Source: JAHHUA01 sp036635475 (GTDB taxonomy: Bacteria > Bacillota > Clostridia > Oscillospirales > Ruminococcaceae). Taken from it: a DNA stretch of 41,278 nt. Below, piece after piece: positions 1 through 7,947 of this stretch. The notes beneath the pieces were generated by a model. It had not been told where the DNA came from. It was given only the letters and a program-made list of their open reading frames with translations, and searched no databases. Within the stretch, counting starts at the first letter, position 1. Each line of letters starts with the position of its first letter. The stretch is taken from positions 1 through 41,278 of the forward strand of contig JAVWQH010000019.1 of the NCBI GenBank assembly GCA_036635475.1, given 5' to 3'. Position numbers and translations under genes: made by a program.

Positions 1-21
1 TGTATGTAAAAGATTTTTCCA

Positions 22-324
22 TTAAATTTTTCCTCCTAAATTTTTAATTTCATTTTCATATTGCATTGCAATTACTGCCTCGGCTAAGTCAGCATTGTTA
101 TTCTCAATTGCAATATATTTTTCGTTTAGCTGGCTGTTACTAATATATGCTCCAACCGGCTTATGATTGCGTAAAAACTTTCCGTCTGTGAAATCATCGC
201 CCACAATCACATCATCATTACTGCAATCAACCATAAATTGTCCCAAAGGGAAAGTTAATCCTCTGACTTCGGATAGTTCCAGTATTTTTATTACTTTTTC
301 ATTTTCAATTATTGCTTTTCTCAT
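22..324 (-). CDS. Small phage-cassette protein, unknown function
   Basis: About 100 residues, last gene of the phage structural block that is inside the window. I prefer the ATG at 324 (preceded by a GGGGGT stretch) to the in-frame GTG at 339, which would overlap the stop of the glycine-rich gene. The protein is acidic, soluble-looking, without signal peptide or membrane segment. Its C-terminal half (YIAIENNNADLAEAV region) may be helical. Position directly behind the tail-tip genes suggests a tail-associated or fibre-assembly role, but I do not recognise the family and assign no function. Confidence 0.55.
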   Translation of the reverse strand: MRKAIIENEKVIKILELSEVRGLTFPLGQFMVDCSNDDVIVGDDFTDGKFLRNHKPVGAYISNSQLNEKYIAIENNNADLAEAVIAMQYENEIKNLGGKI

Positions 325-326
325 AT

Positions 327-1115
327 TTAATACCCCCACCGAATTATTGCTATACCCGAACCGCCTGAACCGCTAATGCCACCGCTGCTGTAATAACCTC
401 TACCGCCACCACCGCCACCAGTGTTTGGACTTCCATCTTTTCCATTTACACTTTCACCTTGAAGTCCACTACCTCCGTCACCTGCACCATAATATCCAGT
501 ACCGCCCTTGCCACCATCACCGCCGCCACCACCGCCACCGCTAAAATACATACCAGCAAATGGTGCAACATCTCCACGAAAAGCAGCAGTTGTTGTGCCT
601 TGACCTACACCGGCAGCACCCATAGTAGAACTGCTATTCACATTACCATTACTTCCATTAATGCCACCATTACCGCCTGTTGTGCCACCTCCACCGCCAC
701 CCGAACCGCCGTTACCGCCTGTGTAACCAGTTTGTGACTTAGCTAACAATCCACCATTTACTGAATACTTATTAGCGAAAGATGTAGAGCTTCCGTCAGC
801 AACATAACCACTTCCTATATATACAGCTACATTTTGATTTTTAGTAAATGGTTGTGCTGTCCACGTGCCTGTATAGCCACCACCTCCACCGCCACGAGGA
901 GCAGAACCTGTGCCATCTCTTGCACCACCGCCACCACCGCCGACTAAAAATATATCAATAAGTAAATCGCTGTTGAAAATCAAGTTACCAGTGGTGAAAA
1001 TCTGCATATATCCCTTTTTGTCATCACCATAAACTGCTGATTGACCTGTGAATGTGGGGATTTTGCGTATCAATCCCCCACCGCCACTTTGTCCCATTAC
1101 AATTGCTTGTGCCAT
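327..1115 (-). CDS. Glycine-rich phage tail tip / adhesin-like protein
   Basis: 262 residues. After an N-terminal beta-rich part (residues 1-55), the chain holds several runs of five to seven glycines (near 59, 75, 137, 195, 235) and ends in GGSGIAIIRWGY, the closing strand typical of glycine-rich domain proteins found in phage fibres and bacterial surface proteins. Polyglycine stretches can form polyglycine-II sandwiches in phage adhesins, so receptor binding is a reasonable inference. The start overlaps the stop of the preceding gene as TAATG, indicating translational coupling. The codon bias imposed by glycine produces long open frames on the opposite strand that are not genes. Confidence 0.7.
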   Translation of the reverse strand: MAQAIVMGQSGGGGLIRKIPTFTGQSAVYGDDKKGYMQIFTTGNLIFNSDLLIDIFLVGGGGGGARDGTGSAPRGGGGGGYTGTWTAQPFTKNQNVAVYIGSGYVADGSSTSFANKYSVNGGLLAKSQTGYTGGNGGSGGGGGGTTGGNGGINGSNGNVNSSSTMGAAGVGQGTTTAAFRGDVAPFAGMYFSGGGGGGGDGGKGGTGYYGAGDGGSGLQGESVNGKDGSPNTGGGGGGRGYYSSGGISGSGGSGIAIIRWGY

Positions 1116-1588
1116 TAGTAGACCACCTCAATTCTAATAGGTATATCTGCAACAGGTTTATCAGTCAAACAAGTGGCTGTAATGCTTCCACTGGCTGTTG
1201 TTATACCGCCATTAATTTTGTTGTATTCCTCATTTTGTGCTTGTGTGAAAGTTGTTTTATCCACTAATGGTAGTCCGTCTGCCACCATTCCTGCAACATT
1301 TACAGTTTGTGTAAAAGGTGCTGTTGCACTCCAGTTTGCGGCTAAAAATGTAGCAGCAAATGGCTTTTTTTTATCAGATTTTTTCATTATCGTATCCATT
1401 AGCGCGTTTCTAACTGAATTTAACCTAGAGTCAACTCTGCTTACTGTGTAAGCAGGTGCAAATTCTTCATTTTTTCCTCCGATACCAACAAATAACTGTC
1501 TTGTGTCAAGGCACACTCCCGGTTCTCCGTCTTCTAGTGCTGGAAGTTGTGACTTATTTCCCCTTTTAAATCGAATTTTATTTGCCAT
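1115..1588 (-). CDS. Phage tail protein with Mtd-like N-terminal domain
   Basis: 157 residues. The N-terminus, IRFKRGNKSQLPALEDGEPG followed by a DTRQLFVG strand, matches the pattern of the conserved N-terminal domain of major-tropism-determinant-like phage proteins, which anchors receptor-binding proteins to the virion. The remaining 110 residues form an unrecognised domain (TFLAANWSATAPFTQTVNV near 80-98) that resembles short beta-rich tail modules. It shares the N-terminal module with the next gene upstream (1612-2310), so the two appear to be paralogous tips with different C-termini. Functional call is from motif and context only. Confidence 0.65.
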   Translation of the reverse strand: MANKIRFKRGNKSQLPALEDGEPGVCLDTRQLFVGIGGKNEEFAPAYTVSRVDSRLNSVRNALMDTIMKKSDKKKPFAATFLAANWSATAPFTQTVNVAGMVADGLPLVDKTTFTQAQNEEYNKINGGITTASGSITATCLTDKPVADIPIRIEVVY

Positions 1589-1611
1589 TATTTTCTCAGC
1601 TCCCCCTTTTT

Positions 1612-2310
1612 TTAAAACGTACCGCCATCTATAATGCTTGAATTATTAATATAACCTTGGGATAAAACAAAATTGCAAGTAGCAATCTGGTTTGTTTTTG
1701 TTCCATTTGCCGCTGTAGGTGCAGTTGAAACACCTGTGAGTGCGGCATTGGTGAACATTGTAGCTTTAGATTCGTTTGCTACATTTCCCAATCCAACATC
1801 AGACTTTGCTATTACAACATTGCCTGTTCGTCCTGCAACACTGCTTACTGCTGCTGTTGGCGATTTGAGCTCAATCCAATTTGCCAAAGTAGCTGACGGA
1901 GATTTTTGCAAAATATAACTTTTATTTGAATCTGTTCTGATTACAACATCGCCAACTTGTGCTGATACTGCCAACATTTCCCCTTGGTTTGCTACAACAA
2001 AAGTATCTGTAATTGCAATTGATGGCAAAACTGATTCTGACAGTTTTCCGTCAGCACCCAATATAGGCAAATTTCCGGCTGATGTGCCTTTATTCAGTCC
2101 ATCAAGTTTGACTTTATCAACACTTGACATCAAGCCGTTTGCATTTGTAGCAGCTAAGCCAATGTCAGGGTTAATTTGCTTTAGCTCTGTGCCGTTGTGG
2201 ATATATAGTTTGCCGCTATCTGTTGTGAAGATTGGTTCACCCGCCGCTGCTGTTGTAGCCACTGATGATAGGTTGGCTGCTGTGCCTCTTTTAAATTTAA
2301 TAATTGCCAT
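1612..2310 (-). CDS. Phage tail fibre protein with Mtd-like N-terminal domain
   Basis: 232 residues. Residues 1-45 (IKFKRGTAANL, GEPIFTTDSGKLYIHNG) repeat the anchoring module seen in the neighbouring tail protein. The middle contains a collar-like sequence (SYILQKSPSATLANWIEL) and the C-terminal part has the tail-fibre repeat signature VGLGNVANESKATMF followed by TGVSTAPTA, common in long and short fibre proteins of tailed phages. The start ATG at 2310 follows TTAGGAGGA. It probably forms a trimeric fibre. Its partner chaperone or spike is not identifiable. Part of a close-packed minus-strand cluster. Confidence 0.7.
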   Translation of the reverse strand: MAIIKFKRGTAANLSSVATTAAAGEPIFTTDSGKLYIHNGTELKQINPDIGLAATNANGLMSSVDKVKLDGLNKGTSAGNLPILGADGKLSESVLPSIAITDTFVVANQGEMLAVSAQVGDVVIRTDSNKSYILQKSPSATLANWIELKSPTAAVSSVAGRTGNVVIAKSDVGLGNVANESKATMFTNAALTGVSTAPTAANGTKTNQIATCNFVLSQGYINNSSIIDGGTF

Positions 2311-2328
2311 AAATAAATCCTCCTAAAA

Positions 2329-3087
2329 TTAATTTTCATTTCCGTCTAAGATTATGTTTGTGTGTGCATTAGAATCCATAATATGTTCGTCTAAGGTTTG
2401 GCTTGTTGGGGAAACATTTATATTCCCATCAGCCACTATATTCCTGTGTGCATATGGCAAGGCTTGATGTACTGCCAATTTGGGGCTGTCAGTGAACATT
2501 CCTCCGTCTATGTTTTCCAATGCGGTTTTGTCGGCTTTTGCATTTGCTAAACTGTCGGCATAATCAAAAATATCAATATTCCGTCTACCTTTGTCATAAA
2601 CTGCCGTCTGCATATCTGATGCACCGATTGCAACAACTTTTTGGTCAGTGTATGTTTTACTTTCATTAAGGCTGGATAACACCATATTATCCGATTGAAT
2701 TTTTGTATAAACCTCTGCTTTATCCGCCTTGATTTTTGTAATATCGTCCACTTGCGTTTTTGTGTAAGTTTCCGATTTATCCGCTTTGAGTTTTGCAATA
2801 TCGTCCACTTGCGTTTTGGTGTATCTGTTATCCGCTAAAGTTTTAAGCTCACTCAATGCCCCTTGAACTTTAGTTGAACCAATCCCCAAAATAGGTTCAA
2901 TGCCGATATCACTTGCACCTTTCGGTTGGAGTTCGTCCACAAGAATGTTAAACGTTGGGATTGTAACTTCCTTGTTTATTTTGTCAAAGCTTTCTTTGAG
3001 TGCCACCGCTCCAATGCTTGGTGTGTCGGCTAAATCGCTTATCCATTTTCCTTGAGTTTGGTTATTTTCTATTTTTTTGAAACCCAA
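2329..3087 (-). CDS. Phage tail fibre / shaft protein with 19-residue repeats
   Basis: 252 residues. The centre contains three copies of a 19-residue repeat beginning YTKTQVDD, YTKTQVDD and YTKIQSDN at residues 89, 108 and 127, with KADK heptad-like spacers, a layout typical of triple-stranded coiled-coil or beta-helical fibre shafts. The C-terminal 60 residues (HRNIVADGNINVSP, HIMDSNAHTNIILDGN) look like a fibre tip or a segment for attaching another fibre protein. It is packed 4 bp behind the 638-residue tail protein. The role as an adaptor between the tail hub and the tip proteins is inferred from gene order. Confidence 0.65.
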   Translation of the reverse strand: MGFKKIENNQTQGKWISDLADTPSIGAVALKESFDKINKEVTIPTFNILVDELQPKGASDIGIEPILGIGSTKVQGALSELKTLADNRYTKTQVDDIAKLKADKSETYTKTQVDDITKIKADKAEVYTKIQSDNMVLSSLNESKTYTDQKVVAIGASDMQTAVYDKGRRNIDIFDYADSLANAKADKTALENIDGGMFTDSPKLAVHQALPYAHRNIVADGNINVSPTSQTLDEHIMDSNAHTNIILDGNEN

Positions 3088-3091
3088 TATA

Positions 3092-5008
3092 TCACCTCTC
3101 TATAAATTCAGCTGATGCGGAATATAACCCAAATGGTTCGTTTATAACGTCATTTTCAAACAAAAAGCTCATTCCTTGCTGTCTTGAAATTTTGATTTTA
3201 CCATCACGTTTTCCGCCTATAACTTGAGGAGTTCTATCGGTTTTGAACGAGAACTTGCCAAAATTAAGAAAGTTAAAATCAAAAAATCTTGCATTGGCAT
3301 TGTAATCAATTAAAAGCTCTTTCAAGCCGTCATATAATCCCCATATTCTTGCACCTGTTGCAACTGCTGCACCTAAATAAACACTTATGCGTTTGAACGT
3401 TTTCTCACTGTAAAAACTTTGTCCAACAATTTCAGGTGTCAACCAACTGGCATTAATAGCTTTTCCGTCATCATTAAAATTGTTGATATCGTTGTAGTCT
3501 GTGTAAAACTCACAAATTCGCCCGTCCTCTGTGCCGAAACATAATTTTTCACCATTTACAAAAACCACTCGTGCATTAATGCCTGTTCGATAGTAACCCT
3601 CGTATTGTCTGTGGGAAAAAGGTTTTGTGTCCTCTCTTGCATATTGAGTTGAGTCCAGTGCAAAAATATATTCGCCCACCGCCAACATATAAAATCCATC
3701 ATAAGCAACAGCATATGCGGTTTTTAGGTTCTGTTTGAGCAAGAGTCCATTTAGATAATAGCTTCGGAGTTGAGAATATCTCTCCCCCAAAATATCCGAT
3801 GGTGTCACAGCAAAAATCCCTTCATTGGATAAAAACAGGGGTTCGCCCTCCAGTACAGCAAAACTTCTTGAAGAAACCGCACCCACACCTTGTAAAGCAC
3901 CTGCCAAAAGGAAAAAGGCTTCACCTTGGAGTATTTCACCTTTTCGCAAAATAATATTTGTATCATCTGCTGACTTGTCAAGATGAGCAGCAAGTTTATC
4001 GCTCACAACTGAATATCCGATAATTTTTGAATTATCCTGTCCCATAACGCAGTACCATAAATCCCCAAAATATGTTGGGTCATTGAGTTGGGAATAATAA
4101 TCCCGATTTTTAAATTCGTCACTGCCTGTTACAAAAAGCCTGTCACGACTACCGCCAATGCCATACAAAATGCCAATATTGCATTTATTAATCCTCTCGG
4201 CATAGCCTTTAACAGTTTTGGAATATGTTATAAAAACATTATCTTGCCCGCTGATTGTTGGCTTTGGCGGAACAATATTGAACGTAACTTTTCCACTTTT
4301 TCGCTCAACAGTGAAGTCTGTGTTTTCCTTTAGTTTGACCTTGCCGCCGTTTCCGTCAATTTTTTCGCAAACCACTTCGTTAACATCAATCTCATTAGCG
4401 GAAAGCTGATAAACTTTGTTTGAACCGTCTGCCAAAAAATGTTCAGAGCGTTTTTTCGAGATAAGATTAATGGGTTCAAAGGGAGTTCCACCGCCCGAGG
4501 GATTGCGTGAGATTAAAATTGTGGGTACATATGCAATATCCTCAACTTTTTTGACAGCAAGTTTTTTTGTGGGTTCAGTGCCGCCTGCCACAAAATCTGG
4601 ATTATCGAACTCGCCAAAAGCCAACATTTTAAGCCCATCAAGAATATAAAGCCTTTTGTCAACTTGGAATGAGATGCTTTTTTCATCATTCGCCTGCTCA
4701 TAAAGCAAGGTATCGGGTTCACCTTTAAGGTATATATTTTTGCCTGCGTGAATTAGAGTATATGTCTTGTCCAGCAAATACTCGTGAACTGCATTAATGC
4801 GTCCACTGTATTTCTTTGTTGTTTTGTAGCCAATCCATTTTCTAACTTTTCCACCTGTTTCCCTTATCATATTTGGGCATTGTGGCGAACGGCTTGAATT
4901 GACGTTTGCGGCTTCAGTTGTAAGGTCCGCACCTTGAAAGGATTCGATTTTGTATTGTTTTGTTGGAGCAGAGGGAATATTTTGCAATACCATCGGTTTA
5001 TATCCCAT
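3092..5008 (-). CDS. Phage tail protein, probable beta-propeller (tubular / stabilisation type)
   Basis: About 638 residues. The N-terminus has the pattern FQGADL-x(11)-RSPQCPNM followed by GKVRKWIGYK, resembling the opening of propeller-type phage tail and DNA-stabilisation proteins. The rest is a long series of short beta strands with recurring aromatic turns (TYTLIHAGKNIYL, RLYILDGLKMLAFG, RLFVTGSDEFKNRDYYS, ICEFYTDYND), consistent with a multi-bladed propeller. The ATG at 5008 is favoured over the GTG at 5017 because AGGTG sits six bases before it. It overlaps the adaptor gene by about 11 bp. In T7- and P22-like virions, proteins of this size and position close the short tail. That analogy is inference. 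Confidence 0.6.
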   Translation of the reverse strand: MGYKPMVLQNIPSAPTKQYKIESFQGADLTTEAANVNSSRSPQCPNMIRETGGKVRKWIGYKTTKKYSGRINAVHEYLLDKTYTLIHAGKNIYLKGEPDTLLYEQANDEKSISFQVDKRLYILDGLKMLAFGEFDNPDFVAGGTEPTKKLAVKKVEDIAYVPTILISRNPSGGGTPFEPINLISKKRSEHFLADGSNKVYQLSANEIDVNEVVCEKIDGNGGKVKLKENTDFTVERKSGKVTFNIVPPKPTISGQDNVFITYSKTVKGYAERINKCNIGILYGIGGSRDRLFVTGSDEFKNRDYYSQLNDPTYFGDLWYCVMGQDNSKIIGYSVVSDKLAAHLDKSADDTNIILRKGEILQGEAFFLLAGALQGVGAVSSRSFAVLEGEPLFLSNEGIFAVTPSDILGERYSQLRSYYLNGLLLKQNLKTAYAVAYDGFYMLAVGEYIFALDSTQYAREDTKPFSHRQYEGYYRTGINARVVFVNGEKLCFGTEDGRICEFYTDYNDINNFNDDGKAINASWLTPEIVGQSFYSEKTFKRISVYLGAAVATGARIWGLYDGLKELLIDYNANARFFDFNFLNFGKFSFKTDRTPQVIGGKRDGKIKISRQQGMSFLFENDVINEPFGLYSASAEFIER

Positions 5009-5555
5009 AAACTGCACCTCGCAAGTCTATATTAATCCTTGTTTTAGTTCTGCCAATTTCCATTAAATTCACAAGTTTGCTTTGGTACTGCTGCAAAAAT
5101 CCCACATATTTATCTCTTTCATCAGTTGCACAAACCTGTGCGGCAACATAAAAAGGAAGTGCGTGTTGAGCAATCAGCGGAATTTCAAAGTTAAAATCGT
5201 CCTTAGTTTCGTCAGTAATTGCCTTTGGATAAGCCTTGTACACAACTTGATAATTGCCTTTTTTGGTTAAAGCAAGCCTTTTTTCTCCTTGCCAAATGAA
5301 GTCATTGGTATTGATTAAATTCCCCTTTTCCCCAATCAAATAAATTCCTTGAGCAATGTAAAAATCCTGTGGCATATCATAAAGTTTTGTTCCGCCCAAA
5401 TGTTCTATGTTGAAATTTTTGATAATAAAACCGCAAGTTGTTGCAATTTCCAATTGACCGATGTTGAAAAAGTTGTTAAATCTTTCCAAAATATCCGCTC
5501 TGGCTTTTTCGTCAAGCAGTTTCAGCACTGTTGTTTTAAGTTCTCCCAGTGTCAT
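4998..5555 (-). CDS. Phage head-tail adaptor-like protein
   Basis: 185 residues from the ATG at 5555, which has an AGGAGG site eight bases upstream. The sequence begins with a helical segment (MTLGELKTTVLKLLDEK), then RFNNFFNIGQLEIATTCGFI, followed by a beta region (YDMPQDFYIAQGIYLIGEKG) and a helical C-terminal part (LPFYVAAQVCATDERDKYVGFLQQYQSKL). Helix-strand-helix order, size and the position between capsid and propeller tail gene recall the ring adaptor proteins of short-tailed phages (T7 gp11 or P22 gp4 type). No catalytic motif is visible. The 128-bp gap upstream carries a possible promoter and operator. Confidence 0.55.
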   Translation of the reverse strand: MTLGELKTTVLKLLDEKARADILERFNNFFNIGQLEIATTCGFIIKNFNIEHLGGTKLYDMPQDFYIAQGIYLIGEKGNLINTNDFIWQGEKRLALTKKGNYQVVYKAYPKAITDETKDDFNFEIPLIAQHALPFYVAAQVCATDERDKYVGFLQQYQSKLVNLMEIGRTKTRINIDLRGAVYGI

Positions 5556-5608
5556 TTTGTTCCTCCTGTCCTCTAAAATTTTTCTTTGCAAAGGGCAAAC
5601 GTTCTTTT

Positions 5609-5639
5609 TTTGTTGGGTAACTCAAAGCCACCCAACAAA
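5609..5639 (-). other. Stem-loop in the leader of the adaptor gene
   Basis: Ten-base perfect inverted repeat, TTTGTTGGGT at 5609-5618 and ACCCAACAAA at 5630-5639, with an 11-base loop. On the transcribed minus strand it is followed by A residues rather than U, so it is not a classical terminator. It may be a structured 5' leader or a processing site. Confidence 0.45.
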
Positions 5640-5644
5640 TATTA

Positions 5645-5660
5645 AAGAACATATGTTCTT
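5645..5660. promoter_or_regulatory. SOS-box-like perfect palindrome
   Basis: The 16 bases AAGAACATATGTTCTT form a perfect palindrome containing GAAC-N4-GTTC, the core of the Gram-positive LexA (DinR) box. It lies between two phage genes, just downstream of a weak promoter-like pair on the minus strand (GTTCAA complement at 692-697, i.e. TTGAAC, and TCTAAA at 5668-5673, spacing 18). The outer bases are A/T rather than C/G, so another repressor is possible. Confidence 0.4.
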
Positions 5661-5683
5661 ACAAAAGTTTAGATTTTCTTAAA

Positions 5684-6037
5684 TTACGCTAGTTCAACCA
5701 CAGCCACGGAAATATCAGCAACAGATGGTTTTGCCAAAACATAACCTTTAAATTCCCCTGTAACATTTTTAAATGAACCACTATCCAAAGTTATTGCAAT
5801 AGTTTTGCCCGCAGGTACTGAAACTTTAAGGTCAGTGATGCCTTGGATTGAGTTACCCATTAGGAAATTCATTTCCCCAACAGCAGAACCGCCTTTAATA
5901 AGGATTAAAGTTTTATAATCCTTCCCCATAAATGGAATTTGAAAGCCGTCAGCAATTGTAGCTGTAGCAAAAACTATTTCTCCGCTTACTGTGTTTACAT
6001 TTTCAATTTTGTTTTCGTTTAATTTTGTAATAGCCAT
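5684..6037 (-). CDS. Small phage structural protein, possible capsid decoration protein
   Basis: 117 residues, starting at the ATG at 6037 behind TTGGAGGAAAAT; a second start 12 bases upstream lacks a good site. The sequence is rich in short beta strands (IVFATATIADGFQIPF, TLILIKGG, KTIAITLDSGSF) and has no cysteine or membrane segment. Placed directly after the major capsid gene, the usual site of decoration or head-completion proteins. Function is inferred from position and predicted fold only. A virion-attached immunoglobulin-like module is an alternative. Confidence 0.5.
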   Translation of the reverse strand: MAITKLNENKIENVNTVSGEIVFATATIADGFQIPFMGKDYKTLILIKGGSAVGEMNFLMGNSIQGITDLKVSVPAGKTIAITLDSGSFKNVTGEFKGYVLAKPSVADISVAVVELA

Positions 6038-6086
6038 ATTTTCCTCCAATTATTCTTATAAATTATATTATTTTATAACCATTTTA

Positions 6087-6920
6087 TTATGCAAACTTCA
6101 CGTTAAGCACAATCATTTCCTTTGGTCTAACGATTTTTGCGTCAAACAAAGCATAACCCTTAACAGCATCGGAAAAATAATTTTCGGGACGATAAGCCTC
6201 TGTGTGAGGGTTTGGATTGCAAAATGCAATTGCTCTGTCTGTTTTGAGTTGGATAAGGTCAGCTCCGCCTTTTGTGGCAACATTGTTTGACATTTTAACT
6301 TCAACATTACCATATCTGCCCACATTTCCATTTTTCATAATATCGGAATTGTTGCTGTCGAGTTTTGTGTAAGCTTGACGAAGGAGCATATAAAATCTTG
6401 GTGAACAGGTCAAAGTTACCTTTGAATTTTGTTTAACATCATTTTTGTAAAGCTTGATTAGTGCCTCGTCAATAACTGAGAGAATGTTTTGGTTTGTGAC
6501 AGCATAAGGTGTTGCGCTGTCCAAAACAGCCATTTTATCCTTAGCTAAATCTGCAATATATTTATCCATAACGTTTGCAATTCCCTCGGAAATTTCGCTA
6601 GCCAATGCCATATGAATACCGTCGCCTCTGGCTTGGATTTTGTCCACATCATCAACCATATAATCGAAATATGCAATTTGATTGATGTTCATTGTAACAG
6701 ATGAATCCTCAATTTGTTCGGGTTTATTCAGCACAATATTTTTATTATTTGTGGTGTAAATAGTTGGTCTGCCAACGCCCAAAATTCTTACAGAATCCCC
6801 TAGATTTTTGACTTCGCCCTCATATTGGCGGTTTGTATTTTCTGCAAAGACACAAAGTCTTTCCAAATCTCGATTGATTGCCTCGCTCCATACAGTTGGA
6901 TAAAAGTTTTTAAAAGCCAT
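6087..6920 (-). CDS. Phage major capsid (coat) protein
   Basis: 277 residues, preceded by GGAGGATTTATTAA. The N-terminus (NFYPTVWSEAINRDLERLCVF), followed by VKNLGDSVRILGVGRP and a Q-IAYFDYMVDDVDKIQ segment, is characteristic of P22/N4gp56-like coat proteins with the HK97 fold. A long helical spine follows (residues about 106-135), then the LTCSPRFYMLLRQAYTKLDS strand-helix and a C-terminal AFCNPNPHTEAYRPENYFSDAVKGYALFD beta region. It lies directly behind the scaffold-like gene, the usual order. Length is within the usual range for compact coat proteins; no protease gene is visible nearby. Confidence 0.8.
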   Translation of the reverse strand: MAFKNFYPTVWSEAINRDLERLCVFAENTNRQYEGEVKNLGDSVRILGVGRPTIYTTNNKNIVLNKPEQIEDSSVTMNINQIAYFDYMVDDVDKIQARGDGIHMALASEISEGIANVMDKYIADLAKDKMAVLDSATPYAVTNQNILSVIDEALIKLYKNDVKQNSKVTLTCSPRFYMLLRQAYTKLDSNNSDIMKNGNVGRYGNVEVKMSNNVATKGGADLIQLKTDRAIAFCNPNPHTEAYRPENYFSDAVKGYALFDAKIVRPKEMIVLNVKFA

Positions 6921-7025
6921 TTAATAAATCCTCCATTTTAATATAATTTTGTTTTGTGCGGTCTTTTTAGAGTTAAATTTTCTCATCATAATGGAAATTC
7001 AACCTTAAAGTTTTCTCGCAATAGT

Positions 7026-7484
7026 TTACCATTTTCTCATAGATTTTTCGATTACGTCAAAATATCGCTTAACTTCTTTTTGCGACATATTCGCCACTTG
7101 GTCTTTTGTGAAAAAGTCTTGGTGGCTGTCATTTTTGGGATTAATACTGCCCATAGATGGCGGAGTTTTCGAGGTTTTGATTTTAGCCAGTCGAACTGCT
7201 TCGTAAGCCACAATTGGGTCAACTTTTTGGGTTGAAATAAGATTAATAAAGTCCTCGCCGAAGTCAGAAATATCTTTTGCCGTTTCGTCAGGATAAAGGT
7301 TTTTAATCTTTGAAAATTCCCCATTAAAGAAGTTTTCGTTTTCTTTTTCACGAAATTCTCGCAATTGTTCTTTCATAAGCAAAATCTCGGGGTCATTTTC
7401 CAACACATCGCAAATAATCTTTGAAAACAGCTCCCCGAGCATTTCTTGGGGAATAGCAAAATCCCCTTCATTTTCTCTAAACAT
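7026..7484 (-). CDS. Phage scaffolding-like protein
   Basis: 152 residues, strongly charged and predicted helical, with a Glu/Lys-rich central coiled coil (LLMKEQLREFREKENENFF, residues 46-64) and a short C-terminal motif FTKDQVANMSQKEVKRYFDV that resembles the coat-binding tail of scaffolding proteins of Firmicute phages. It immediately precedes the major capsid gene, as scaffolds do. Start ATG at 7484 follows GAAAGGAGAGGACTT. The expected portal and terminase genes that would normally lie further upstream are absent: the next gene is a host-like transporter on the opposite strand. Confidence 0.6.
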   Translation of the reverse strand: MFRENEGDFAIPQEMLGELFSKIICDVLENDPEILLMKEQLREFREKENENFFNGEFSKIKNLYPDETAKDISDFGEDFINLISTQKVDPIVAYEAVRLAKIKTSKTPPSMGSINPKNDSHQDFFTKDQVANMSQKEVKRYFDVIEKSMRKW

Positions 7485-7870
7485 AAGTCCTCTCCTTTCG
7501 TAAAAAAATCTTGGTTATCCAAAATCGCACTATCTCATAAAATAACACATTGTGTGTTTGTATAGGCTTGTCTGTTTTAACCACTGACATTAGTATAATT
7601 CATTTAATTTTGGATAGCGATACTTTTTGTTGAATTTATCGAAACTAATTCAGTTAATATAAACTACTAAATTATGGGATAACATCAAGGTTTTATAGGA
7701 AAATTTAACCAGATGAATAAATCAACAATTGTAAACAATATATGAACGTGAGTAAAATCCATTCATATTACGTTCATAATCTCGATTTTGCTTTAGCTTT
7801 TCCTCTTTTTGTACAAATAAACGTTGGAAAAATTCACAGTTCAAATTAAATGCAATAGTCAAACTTCCAC
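7485..7870. other. Intergenic region between phage block and transporter operon
   Basis: About 460 bp between divergent genes. It contains no credible coding sequence. Visible elements are a 10-bp inverted repeat (TATCCAAAAT at 7516-7525, ATTTTGGATA at 7607-7616), a 9-bp inverted repeat (TATGAACGT at 7741-7749, ACGTTCATA at 7770-7778), and one copy of an 18-bp direct repeat at 7714-7731. The left edge of the phage module must lie here, but no attachment site is recognisable. Confidence 0.5.
7714..7731 (+). repeat. 18-bp direct repeat, copy 1
   Basis: TGAATAAATCAACAATTG is identical to 10343-10360 near the 3' end of the ArsR-type gene, so the pair flanks the transporter-regulator unit. This copy can be read as MNKSTI, matching LNKSTI of the regulator, so it may be the remnant of a decayed regulator copy. 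Confidence 0.6.
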
Positions 7871-7879
7871 TTGACTATT
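7854..7879. promoter_or_regulatory. Operator-like dyad on the transporter promoter
   Basis: A perfect 9-bp inverted repeat, AATAGTCAA at 7854-7862 and TTGACTATT at 7871-7879, with a further AGTCAAA half-site at 7880-7886. The right arm contains the -35 box. This placement is expected for an ArsR/SmtB-type repressor site, and an ArsR-type regulator is encoded two genes downstream. Binding is inferred. Confidence 0.55.
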
Positions 7880-7899
7880 AGTCAAATAAATATTATACT
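7871..7899 (+). promoter_or_regulatory. Sigma-A type promoter of the MFS-ArsR operon
   Basis: TTGACT at 7871-7876, a 17-base spacer, and TATACT at 7894-7899. Transcription would begin near 7906, about 40 bases before the transporter start codon. Confidence 0.65.
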
Positions 7900-7947
7900 A
7901 TGTTTAATCAAAACAGAATATATTAATAGAATTGAGAGTGCTGAATT

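Noticed and set aside
459..737. Plus-strand open frame rich in Thr, Ser and Ala opposite the glycine-rich tail gene
   Set aside because: It is the shadow of glycine codons on the other strand, with no ribosome site and no recognisable motif.
5609..5639. Hairpin considered as terminator between phage genes
   Set aside because: On the transcribed strand it is followed by A residues, and on the other strand the T-run precedes the stem.
7516..7616. 10-bp inverted repeat TATCCAAAAT/ATTTTGGATA as possible transposon ends or attachment site
   Set aside because: It encloses only 81 bp, with no coding sequence and no target duplication.
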